Of a DNA stretch of 64,000 nucleotides, positions 1-6,456 are shown in pieces. The translations under genes were made by a program, and so were the position numbers. Positions within the stretch are counted from its first letter, which is position 1; each line of letters opens with the position of its first letter. The notes below the pieces were generated by a model, which was not told the origin of the DNA, did not search any database, and saw nothing but the letters and a program-made list of their open reading frames with translations. The stretch covers positions 127,910 to 191,909 of the forward strand of contig DASWLV010000002.1 of NCBI GenBank assembly GCA_036400075.1, written 5' to 3'. The stretch is from JALZCH01 sp036400075. Its GTDB lineage: Bacteria; Acidobacteriota; Blastocatellia; Pyrinomonadales; Pyrinomonadaceae.

Positions 1-119
1 CGCGAACGGTCAAAGATTTGGTCGCCGGTTCAGGTTTGCAGTTCGCCGAATACGGCGTTAAATCTTTTGCAAATTTGCCGGGCGAATGGCAGCTTTTCAA
101 AGTAAAAGAAAATATTTAA
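1..119 (+). CDS. C-terminal fragment of a class III adenylate/guanylate cyclase (partial)
   Basis: The reading frame is open from the window edge to TAA at 117-119 and gives about 38 residues. The sequence TVKDLVAGSG...F...G...F...LPGEWQLFKV matches the usual end of class III nucleotide cyclase catalytic domains in multidomain bacterial proteins (typically VxDLVAGSGxxFxDRGxxxLKGxPGxWxLFxV). The catalytic residues lie outside the window, so substrate (ATP or GTP) and N-terminal domains cannot be judged. The frame stays open for another 40 codons after the stop (see findings). Confidence 0.7.
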   Translation, partial: RTVKDLVAGSGLQFAEYGVKSFANLPGEWQLFKVKENI

Positions 120-448
120 TTCTATTTTGCACCAACAACCGGGCTGCCGCGTTTGGAGGCAGGCGCAAAATTCGGTAAAACGCCAAAGGCAAAGCCGGAA
201 GCAGCAGCCTCGAAATCGCGTGTTTGGAATGAAACTCTGTAAATCGCTTTTTTCTCATAATAGCCACAAAAGCTTTACGGTTTCTGCGTCAATTACCCCA
301 ATAAATCCCGAATTCTTTTATTATTTTTTCACGATAAACGACAAGTATCGAAATTGCAGCGTTTTTCTTTTTCAAAATGAAGGAAGATTCAAAAAACAGT
401 TGACCTAACCGCTTTTTCGCTGTTTACTTGTTTCAAACCTAGATAAAA
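120..448. other. Intergenic region with a candidate promoter
   Basis: This 329-base gap separates the cyclase tail from the SLC13 permease gene. It holds an in-frame continuation of the cyclase frame to TAA at 240-242 and an AT-rich stretch. A candidate sigma70 promoter lies near its end: TTGACC at 400-405, 17-base spacer, TTTACT at 423-428, about 20 bases before the permease ATG. An open frame at 127-408 has no recognisable protein features. Confidence 0.4.
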
Positions 449-2242
449 ATGAATCCGATTGCCGTTACATTGATTTTGTTGCTGGTCGCCGTCATTCTCT
501 TTGCGCTAGAGAAGATTCCGGTTGATATTGTCGCTATTTTGCTCGTCATCGGTTTGGTTATGACCGGCGTTTTGACGATTCAGGAAGGCGTTGCCGGTTT
601 TGGCAACGACATTATCATCACGATTGCCGGGCTTTTTATTTTAACCGGCGGGCTGGTCAAAACCGGAATCGTTGATGAAGTCGGTCGCAGACTTCATCGA
701 ATTGCGGGAAGCAACGAGTTTTTGCTGACGATTTTGATTATGGTTGTCGCCGCGCTTTGCGCCTCGGTTTTAAAAAACACGACGACCACAGCGATGTTCG
801 TTCCGGTCGTCATGGGACTTGCCGAACGTGCAAAGGTCGCGCCTTCAAAGCTGTTGATGCCGCTCGCTTTCGGCGCAATTCTTGGCGGAACCTGCACGCT
901 TATCGGAACTTCAACGAATCTGGCGGTCTCTGGGGCAATGTCGCGTTACGGAATGCAGCCGCTTTCAATGTTCGAGTTAACGCCGGTCGGTCTGGCGATT
1001 GTCGGAATCGGGCTGTTTTATATGTTGTTTGTCGGGCGATTTCTAGTTCCCCGGACAACGAATGCAGAGTCAATCACCGAGCAATATCAAATCCGCGATT
1101 ATATTTCCGAGCTTCTGGTTTTGCCCGAATCCAAAGTCGTCGGCAAAACGCTGACCGAAGCTAATTTTTACACCGAATACGTTTTAAACGTCATTGGAAT
1201 TATTCGCGGCGGACATCAACGTCTTGCGCCGGGCGCGCAGGAGCGCATCGAATCCGGCGATTTGCTGATTGTCGAAGGCAAAATCAGCGATATTCTGCAA
1301 ATCAAGGCGCAAGCCGGGCTTGAAATCAAACCGGATTTTAAGCTCAACGACAATTATCTTGAAGGCGGCGACATAGAGCTTTTCGAGGTAATGGTAATGC
1401 GCGGCTCGCAGTTTGTCGGGCGCACGCTCAAAAATCTGAATTTGCGGCAGCGATTCGGCTTGACGGTTTTAGCCGTCAGCCGCCATCGTTCGACATTCCT
1501 CGAAAAACTCAGCCAGATTCCGCTGCGTTTCGGCGACGTTTTGCTCGTGCAGGGAAAACGCGAAGTTATCGAGCCGCTTGTAGTTGACGGGCAGGTAATT
1601 TTGCTCGAAGAAGTCTCCAATCGCGAGCGGCGCACGGAAAAACGAAAATGGGCTTTGCTCGCTTTCGGCACGTTTTTGCTTCTCTCGCTTTCAAAATATT
1701 TTTTGAACGTCGAAATTCCGCTCGCCATCGCCGTTCTCATCGGCTCGCTGATTTTGCTGGCGACGCAAACCATACGTTACGAAGAGCTTTATTCGCTGAT
1801 TGATTGGCGTTTGATTGTTCTTATCGCCTGTATGATTTCGTTTGGAACGGCGATGGAAAAAACCAGCGCGGACAAATATCTCGCCGGAATGATTAACGTC
1901 TATTTCGGTCAGTACGGTGCATTTGCTTTACTTGCCGGATTCTTTGCCCTGACCGTTGCGCTGACGCAGCCGATGTCAAATCAGGCAGCCGCGCTTGTCG
2001 TTTTGCCCGTAGCGGTGCAGTCGGCGGTCGCGCTCGGATTAAATCCGCGCACTTTCGCAGTTGCGGTCACTTACGCCGCTTCGTGTTCTTTTATCACACC
2101 GCTCGAACCCGCTTGCGTTCTTATCTACACGCCCGGGCGATACAGGTTTTTCGATTTCGTCAAAGTCGGCACAATTCTGACAATTGCGGTTTTCTTTATC
2201 GTAATGTGGCTCGTCCCGATTTTCTGGAGCTTTAATAAATAA
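449..2242 (+). CDS. SLC13-family (divalent anion:Na+ symporter type) permease with two TrkA-C domains
   Basis: A 597-residue membrane protein of the SLC13/ArsB-NhaD superfamily. Hydrophobic helices occupy residues 1-200 and 395-597. The two transport repeats are recognisable: KNTTTTAMFVPV near residue 109 and MSNQAAALVVLP near residue 508, each in a re-entrant-hairpin context. Between them (about 210-385) lie two soluble RCK_C/TrkA-C regulatory domains (each ending in a GDxLLxxG-like motif, e.g. ESGDLLIVEG), the usual layout for bacterial SLC13 permeases annotated as sulfate or dicarboxylate transporters. The substrate cannot be read from sequence. The start ATG at 449 has no strong Shine-Dalgarno. 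An inverted repeat follows the stop and may terminate transcription. Confidence 0.9.
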   Translation: MNPIAVTLILLLVAVILFALEKIPVDIVAILLVIGLVMTGVLTIQEGVAGFGNDIIITIAGLFILTGGLVKTGIVDEVGRRLHRIAGSNEFLLTILIMVVAALCASVLKNTTTTAMFVPVVMGLAERAKVAPSKLLMPLAFGAILGGTCTLIGTSTNLAVSGAMSRYGMQPLSMFELTPVGLAIVGIGLFYMLFVGRFLVPRTTNAESITEQYQIRDYISELLVLPESKVVGKTLTEANFYTEYVLNVIGIIRGGHQRLAPGAQERIESGDLLIVEGKISDILQIKAQAGLEIKPDFKLNDNYLEGGDIELFEVMVMRGSQFVGRTLKNLNLRQRFGLTVLAVSRHRSTFLEKLSQIPLRFGDVLLVQGKREVIEPLVVDGQVILLEEVSNRERRTEKRKWALLAFGTFLLLSLSKYFLNVEIPLAIAVLIGSLILLATQTIRYEELYSLIDWRLIVLIACMISFGTAMEKTSADKYLAGMINVYFGQYGAFALLAGFFALTVALTQPMSNQAAALVVLPVAVQSAVALGLNPRTFAVAVTYAASCSFITPLEPACVLIYTPGRYRFFDFVKVGTILTIAVFFIVMWLVPIFWSFNK

Positions 2243-2253
2243 AAAACACCGCA

Positions 2254-2303
2254 GAGACACGGAGACTTTATTGTTTTTCTCTGTGTCTCCGTGTCTCTGT
2301 GAT
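2254..2303. repeat. Dispersed inverted repeat (CAGAGACACGGAG family), possible terminator
   Basis: The arms GCAGAGACACGGAGAC and GTCTCCGTGTCTCTGTG pair with one G-T mismatch around an AT-rich loop and are followed by a run of A. The same word pair occurs at 63583-63647, in the pxpB-pxpC gap. It sits directly after the SLC13 stop and could act as a terminator, but its recurrence points to a dispersed repeat family. Confidence 0.7.
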
Positions 2304-2323
2304 AAAAAAAGTTGAAAATAAAG

Positions 2324-2350
2324 TTGACATACGAAGAACTTCGTATTAAG
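2324..2350 (+). promoter_or_regulatory. BlaI-type operator overlapping a -35 element
   Basis: TTGACA at 2324-2329 is followed directly by the perfect palindrome TACGAAGAACTTCGTA (2330-2345; 7-bp half-sites, 2-bp centre), and another half-site-like CTTCGTA follows at 2353-2359. The palindrome ends 27 bases before the blaI-like ATG. BlaI/MecI repressors bind TAC-N-GTA dyads in their own promoters, so this is the probable autoregulatory operator. The -10 box is not clear. Confidence 0.6.
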
Positions 2351-2372
2351 GTCTTCGTAGGTAATCCGAGTT

Positions 2373-2762
2373 ATGCCAAGACAACACATTCAAAAACCGA
2401 CTGAAGCCGAATTGGAGATTCTTACGATTCTCTGGCAGCGCGAAACTGCGACCGTCAGAGAAGTCCACGAAATCATCAGCGAGCGGCGACCGACCGCTTA
2501 CACCACGGTTTTAAAAACGCTCCAAATTATGACCGAGAAAAGTTTGGTTGAGCGCGAAACCGAGCAAAAAGCGCACGTTTACCGTGCGAAAATCGAGCAG
2601 GCGGCGACCGAGCGCACTTTTGCCGAAGATTTGCTCGACCGTGTTTTCGGCGGTTCGGCGGCGCAGCTCGTGATGCGCGTTTTGGAAACCAAACCCGCGA
2701 GCGATGAAGAGTTGGCACAAATCAGGCAGATGCTGGACGAAGCGGAAGGACGGGAAAAATGA
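2373..2762 (+). CDS. BlaI/MecI/CopY-family transcriptional repressor
   Basis: A 129-residue winged-helix protein. The N-terminal half (about 8-75) contains the family pattern PTEAELEIL..LW....ATVREV...I....PTAYTTVLKTLQIM..K.LVER, i.e. helix-turn-helix plus wing. The C-terminal half is the dimerisation arm. Known family members are dimeric repressors inactivated by cleavage by a BlaR1/MecR1 M56 metalloprotease, and such a gene follows directly with a 4-base ATGA overlap, so the two form a sensor-repressor pair. The palindromic operator just upstream suggests autoregulation. The regulon is probably this operon plus unlinked targets. Confidence 0.92.
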   Translation: MPRQHIQKPTEAELEILTILWQRETATVREVHEIISERRPTAYTTVLKTLQIMTEKSLVERETEQKAHVYRAKIEQAATERTFAEDLLDRVFGGSAAQLVMRVLETKPASDEELAQIRQMLDEAEGREK

Positions 2763-4843
2763 ATTTTGAATTTTTAATTAATTCGTCGCTGATCGAAAAT
2801 CTAGGCTGGACGCTGGCGCATTCGCTCTGGCAAATTTCGGCAATCGCCGCGCTCTGTTTTCTCGGATTAAAAGCGGCGCGAAACGCAACCGCGAATTTCC
2901 GTTATTTGCTCGCCTGCGCGGCTTTGTTTTTAACGCTCTGTTTGCCCGCCTTAACTTTCGTCTGGTTTGCAAACGCGCCGACAGAAACGACTGCAAACGC
3001 TTTTGCCGCAAAAACAAACGGCAAGAAGATTACGGTTAAAAAGCCGATACCAGACGGCAATTTGGCGGTGATTGAAAAAAACGAATCGGAAGTGATTGCT
3101 AATTCTTCGCCCATTTATTCTTTAGAAAATCTTCAAACGCATTTTGAAAATTACTTTGTCCCGAATTTGCCTGTTTTGGTCTGGTTCTGGCTGGCTGGAG
3201 TTTTGTTTTTTGCCGCGCGAACCGGCGGCGGTTTGTGGCATTTGCACAATTTGAAAACAAAAAAAATCGCCGAGCCAAGCTCGGAATGGCAGCGACAATT
3301 CGCGCGTTTGTGCGGTGAAATCGGAGTTTCGGCGAAAGCCAAGCTGCGCGAATCGGCGCAAGTCGCCGCGCCGGTCGTCGTCGGTTGGCTCAAACCCGTG
3401 GTTTTGATTCCGAGTGGCGCTTTTTTTGGAGTTACGCCCGCACAATTGGAAGCGATTATCGTTCACGAATTGATGCATGTTCGGCGCGCGGATTTTCTGG
3501 TTAATTTTCTGCAAACGCTCGTCGAGATTCTGCTTTTTTATCACCCGTGCGTGTGGTGGATTTCGCGTGAAATACGGCGTGAGCGCGAGTTTGTCTGCGA
3601 CGATTTGGTCGTTCAATTTTACGGCGAGCCGCTTGCTTACGCCCGTGCGCTCGCAAACTTGGAACAGTTTCGCCAAACGGCGAAACAAAACGCGCCGCAG
3701 TTTTCACTGGCGGCAAACGGAGGAAATTTAATGAAAAGAATTCAAAGAATTTTACAAAAAGAAACCGAGACGAGCGCTCGTGCCAATTCGCTTTGGTCGG
3801 CTGGACTGGCTTTTGTGCTTATCTCGGCGTTTCTGTTAACTGCATTTTGGGGCAAAAACGAAGTCGCTGTCAATGCTCAAAGCAAAAAAGCCGACAAACG
3901 AATGGCAATCGGCTTTGTCTCGATTCCGCCTGTAGATCGTTCTGAAAACCCGCCGCACGACTCGTTTGCGACGGCGCAGCTTTTGATTGAGAAACTCAAA
4001 AAACACCGTGTTCCGGCAATCGGCTTTTTAACCGGGGCGGCAATTTCCGACGGCAGCAAGCTTTATCCGGTCCGAGCCGAAATCGTTCGCAACTGGCGCG
4101 ACGCTGGTTTTGAAGTCGGTATCGGCGGTTACAAACACATCTGGTTTAACAACACGCCGTTTGACGATTACGCCGCTAATGTGGAGAAAAACGAAGCGAT
4201 TGCGAAAAAGATTCTGGGCGAGAAAAACCAGCAGCTTCGCTATTTCAGTTATCCTTATTTGAACACTGGCAAAACGAACGAGGACAAAGAGCGTTTTGAA
4301 AACTGGCTTGCCGCGCGTGGTTTGCGGTCGGTGAAATACACTTTCGACAATCAGGAATGGATGTATTCTTTCGTTTATGACGCGGCGCGCAAAGACAACG
4401 ATTTGAACACGATGAAGGAGATTCGCCGCGAATTTCTCGATTATATGGCGAAAATGCTCCGGCATTACGAAGCGTATTCGCAGGAAATGTTCAATCGCCA
4501 GATTCCGCAAACAATGGTTTTGACTCCGAGCCGACTCGTCGCCGACACGGCTGACGAATTGTTCGGAATGCTCGAAAATCAAGGTTACGCTTTTGTTTCG
4601 ATGGACGACGCACAATCGGATGAAGCATATCTGTCGGCGGAAAGCTTCGCGGGCGTGAAATCCGGAATTTCGTGGTTTGAACGCTGGCAATTAGCGCAAG
4701 GCAAAAAACTGCGCGAGGAACCGGAAGTCAGCAAATCTATAACGGACGCCTGGGAACACGGAAATGTTAAAAATGTACCGCCTCCACCCAAGCCACCATC
4801 ACCGCCACCGGCTCCACCGGCTCCGCCTGACGAAAAGCCTTAA
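2759..4843 (+). CDS. BlaR1-like M56 metalloprotease fused to a degenerate polysaccharide-deacetylase domain
   Basis: A 694-residue protein. Residues 1-350 are a BlaR1/MecR1-type M56 region: hydrophobic helices near 15-35, 47-70 and 140-155, the zinc motif HELMH at 236-240, the downstream EFVCDD element, and a last helix near 345-362. Residues about 380-655 follow the layout of the NodB/polysaccharide-deacetylase group: IGFVSIPP, KKHRVPAIGFLTG, WRDAGFEVGIGGYKH, RYFSYPYLNTG, a C-terminal QTMVL and a YAFVSMDDA. The metal ligands look lost: the aspartate pair of motif 1 is replaced by SIPP (388-391), and the first His of HxxxH is Gly456 in GGYKH. The tail is proline-rich. In BlaR1 this position holds a penicillin-binding sensor, so I infer a non-catalytic sensor for a glycan or envelope ligand. 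Starts inside the blaI stop. Confidence 0.85.
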   Translation: MNFEFLINSSLIENLGWTLAHSLWQISAIAALCFLGLKAARNATANFRYLLACAALFLTLCLPALTFVWFANAPTETTANAFAAKTNGKKITVKKPIPDGNLAVIEKNESEVIANSSPIYSLENLQTHFENYFVPNLPVLVWFWLAGVLFFAARTGGGLWHLHNLKTKKIAEPSSEWQRQFARLCGEIGVSAKAKLRESAQVAAPVVVGWLKPVVLIPSGAFFGVTPAQLEAIIVHELMHVRRADFLVNFLQTLVEILLFYHPCVWWISREIRREREFVCDDLVVQFYGEPLAYARALANLEQFRQTAKQNAPQFSLAANGGNLMKRIQRILQKETETSARANSLWSAGLAFVLISAFLLTAFWGKNEVAVNAQSKKADKRMAIGFVSIPPVDRSENPPHDSFATAQLLIEKLKKHRVPAIGFLTGAAISDGSKLYPVRAEIVRNWRDAGFEVGIGGYKHIWFNNTPFDDYAANVEKNEAIAKKILGEKNQQLRYFSYPYLNTGKTNEDKERFENWLAARGLRSVKYTFDNQEWMYSFVYDAARKDNDLNTMKEIRREFLDYMAKMLRHYEAYSQEMFNRQIPQTMVLTPSRLVADTADELFGMLENQGYAFVSMDDAQSDEAYLSAESFAGVKSGISWFERWQLAQGKKLREEPEVSKSITDAWEHGNVKNVPPPPKPPSPPPAPPAPPDEKP

Positions 4844-4860
4844 TGTCTAATGGCTAATTT

Positions 4861-4896
4861 AAAAAAGCCGCGCTGATTCCAGCGCAGGCTTTTTTA
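4861..4896. terminator. Bidirectional terminator
   Basis: AAAAAAGCC-G-CGCTG / CAGCG-CA-GGCTTTTTT forms a hairpin with A and T tracts on both sides. It lies between the convergent BlaR1-like gene and the BON lipoprotein gene and can serve both. Confidence 0.8.
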
Positions 4897-4914
4897 TTGT
4901 TCCGTGAAAAAGTT

Positions 4915-5262
4915 TTATCTTCTTGCGGGGCTAGTTCCGGGACGCGCCGGCGATGTCATCGGAGACATCATCGGTGTAGCGACCGGCATCGCCGGAGTTG
5001 CAGGCGGGCGAATTTGAATGCTGTCTTTAACTTCCTTGACACCTTCACCTTTTGCCGCTGCCAGCGCAGCATCACGTTCGGCTTGCGTCGTCACTGTCCC
5101 GCTCAGAGTTACAACGCCGTCTTTAACGGTTGAAACCGTAACGCCCGGCGTTTTCACCCTTCCTTGAACTTCTTTTTGAACATCGGCGTCGGATTTGCCG
5201 CCGCACGCGATCAATAAAGCTGCAAACAAACTGATAACCATCAAAATACTTAATTTTTTCAT
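4915..5262 (-). CDS. BON-domain lipoprotein
   Basis: A 115-residue exported protein. The signal peptide MKKLSILMVISLFAALL ends in a lipobox LIAC with Cys20 as the lipidation site. Residues about 27-85 form one BON domain (DADVQKEVQGRV...V.V.TVKDGVVTLSGTV....ERDAAL...GVKEVKDSIQI), a family that binds phospholipid surfaces (OsmY-like). The C-terminal tail is Pro/Ala/Met-rich. Shine-Dalgarno CAGGAGA precedes the ATG. A lipid-anchored envelope stress role is plausible but inferred from the family. Confidence 0.85.
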   Translation of the reverse strand: MKKLSILMVISLFAALLIACGGKSDADVQKEVQGRVKTPGVTVSTVKDGVVTLSGTVTTQAERDAALAAAKGEGVKEVKDSIQIRPPATPAMPVATPMMSPMTSPARPGTSPARR

Positions 5263-5358
5263 CTTTTTTTCTCCTGAAATTTCGTCTTTTCGTTCGGCTC
5301 GTCTTAAAACAGCATCGGCGAGCGTTTTATTTCGTTATTTTGGAAACAATGAAAAAAA

Positions 5359-5386
5359 GATTTACCGATTCGTACGGTTTTGTCAA
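5359..5386 (-). promoter_or_regulatory. Candidate promoter of the BON lipoprotein gene
   Basis: On the minus strand TTGACA (5386-5381) is separated by 16 bases from TAAATC (5364-5359), about 100 bases upstream of the ATG. The -35 is perfect and the -10 is weak. Confidence 0.35.
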
Positions 5387-5459
5387 TGAATTTTTTACTT
5401 ATGGAAGGAAATAAAGAAACGGAAGCGGCTTTGGAAAGTGATTTCGTATGGGAATTAAA

Positions 5460-5948
5460 TCAAAATTTGTCTCGCAGCTTCCGATAAGTCGTCGTTAAAT
5501 CTTCGGGAATCACGCGGGTTTCGCCGACTGTGGTGGTAAAATTCGTATCGCCGAACCAGCGGGGCATAACGTGCAGATGAATGTGTCCGGCGATGCCCGC
5601 TCCGGCGGCTTTGCCGAGATTCATTCCGAGATTAAAGCCTTGCGGATTGTAAGTCGCGCGCAAAACAGTTTGACAGCGTTTGGTTAAATCCATCAACTCG
5701 TCCGTGGTTTCTTTATCGGCGCGATCTAAATCGGAAACGTGCGAGTAGGGAACTATCAACAGATGACCGGAGATGTACGGGAATTTATTGAGGACAATGT
5801 AATTGTGCCGGGCGCGGTGAACGATTAATTTTTCTGCGTCGCCGCGCTCATCTTCGGCTTGCAAATCGCAGAACACACAAAAAGATTCGGGCGATTTCTC
5901 GCCCGATGCTAAATACTCGTATCTCCATGGACTAAATAAAACGTCCAT
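5460..5948 (-). CDS. HIT-family nucleotide hydrolase/transferase
   Basis: A 162-residue histidine-triad protein. The triad HIHLHVMPRW lies at about 122-131 (H122, H124, H126), preceded by GMNLGKAAGAGIAGH. An N-terminal CVFC pair resembles the zinc-binding Cys pair of many bacterial HIT/AP4A-phosphorylase-like proteins. HIT enzymes hydrolyse or transfer nucleoside monophosphates (e.g. from Ap4A or AMP-lysine); the substrate here is unknown. I chose ATG at 5948 (MDVLFSPWRYEYL, conserved in relatives) instead of an in-frame TTG three codons upstream. Confidence 0.88.
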   Translation of the reverse strand: MDVLFSPWRYEYLASGEKSPESFCVFCDLQAEDERGDAEKLIVHRARHNYIVLNKFPYISGHLLIVPYSHVSDLDRADKETTDELMDLTKRCQTVLRATYNPQGFNLGMNLGKAAGAGIAGHIHLHVMPRWFGDTNFTTTVGETRVIPEDLTTTYRKLRDKF

Positions 5949-6046
5949 AAAAATCAATTACGAATTACGAATTACGAATGTCGGAATTTAATTTTAATCT
6001 TAGAAAATATTCCTCAATTCGTAATTCGTAATTTGAAATTCGTAAT
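5949..6046. repeat. Tandem-word inverted repeat (AATTACG / CGTAATT)
   Basis: ATTACGA is repeated three times at about 5957-5979, and the complementary TTCGTAATTCGTAATT words lie at about 6015-6048, with an AT-rich loop between. It fills the gap between the HIT and HU genes. The same words occur at 42688-42711. The architecture resembles the short tandemly repeated repetitive (STRR) sequences described in cyanobacteria. Confidence 0.7.
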
Positions 6047-6349
6047 TTACTTCTCCGCCGCTTGTGCTGCTTCGTCAATATTTAAAAGCTGGCGCAGCTC
6101 TTTGCCGGGTTTGAAATAGGCGACGCGCTTTGCCGGGATGTCAACCGGCTCGCCGGTTTTCGGGTTGCGACCGCGGCGCGAATTGCGCTCGCGCAGTCGA
6201 AAGCTGCCGAAACCGCGCAATTCTATTTTTTCGCCTTCGTTTAAAGCCTCAATCAAACTGCGGAAAACGACTTCAACCAGACGTTCCGCGTCCTTTTTCG
6301 TTAAATCCGTGGCGCTGACCACTTCTTCGACCAAATCTGCTTTTGTCAT
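6047..6349 (-). CDS. HU/IHF-family DNA-binding protein
   Basis: A 100-residue nucleoid protein. It shows the full family signature: helical dimerisation half (TKADLVEEV....LTKKDAERLVEVVFRSLIEAL..G..IELRGFGSF), then the DNA-binding arm RERNSRRGRNPKTGEPVDIPAKRVAYFKPGKEL with the intercalating NPKTG-P. It lies downstream of the S1 gene on the same strand, the order known as rpsA-ihfB in Proteobacteria, so an IHF-beta-like role is possible. A short acidic tail EAAQAAEK ends it. ATG 6349 has an AGG Shine-Dalgarno; the preceding TTG is less likely. Confidence 0.93.
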   Translation of the reverse strand: MTKADLVEEVVSATDLTKKDAERLVEVVFRSLIEALNEGEKIELRGFGSFRLRERNSRRGRNPKTGEPVDIPAKRVAYFKPGKELRQLLNIDEAAQAAEK

Positions 6350-6389
6350 CAAATAAACCTCGCTATAAAAACTTTATTAAAAATAGTGT

Positions 6390-6437
6390 CGGGAGCGAAA
6401 AGAGAGAATTCGGATAAATATAAAACATTCGCTCCCG
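6390..6437 (-). terminator. Hairpin between the S1 and HU genes
   Basis: CGGGAGCGAA (6390-6399) pairs perfectly with TTCGCTCCCG (6428-6437) around a 28-base loop. On the minus strand it follows the S1 stop and is trailed by ACACTATTTTTAAT. It may attenuate read-through into the HU gene or stabilise the S1 mRNA 3' end. Confidence 0.5.
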
Positions 6438-6456
6438 CATTTTCTAAGAGAAAATC

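Noticed and set aside
127..408. 93-codon open frame after the cyclase stop
   Set aside because: No start context, no family features; spans promoter-like DNA.
2039..2389. 116-codon minus-strand frame with QRHGDTE segment
   Set aside because: Translation of the dispersed inverted repeat and of the SLC13 antisense strand; no start or domain.
4028..4690. 220-codon antisense frame within the BlaR1-like gene
   Set aside because: Shadow of the plus-strand gene; no recognisable protein.
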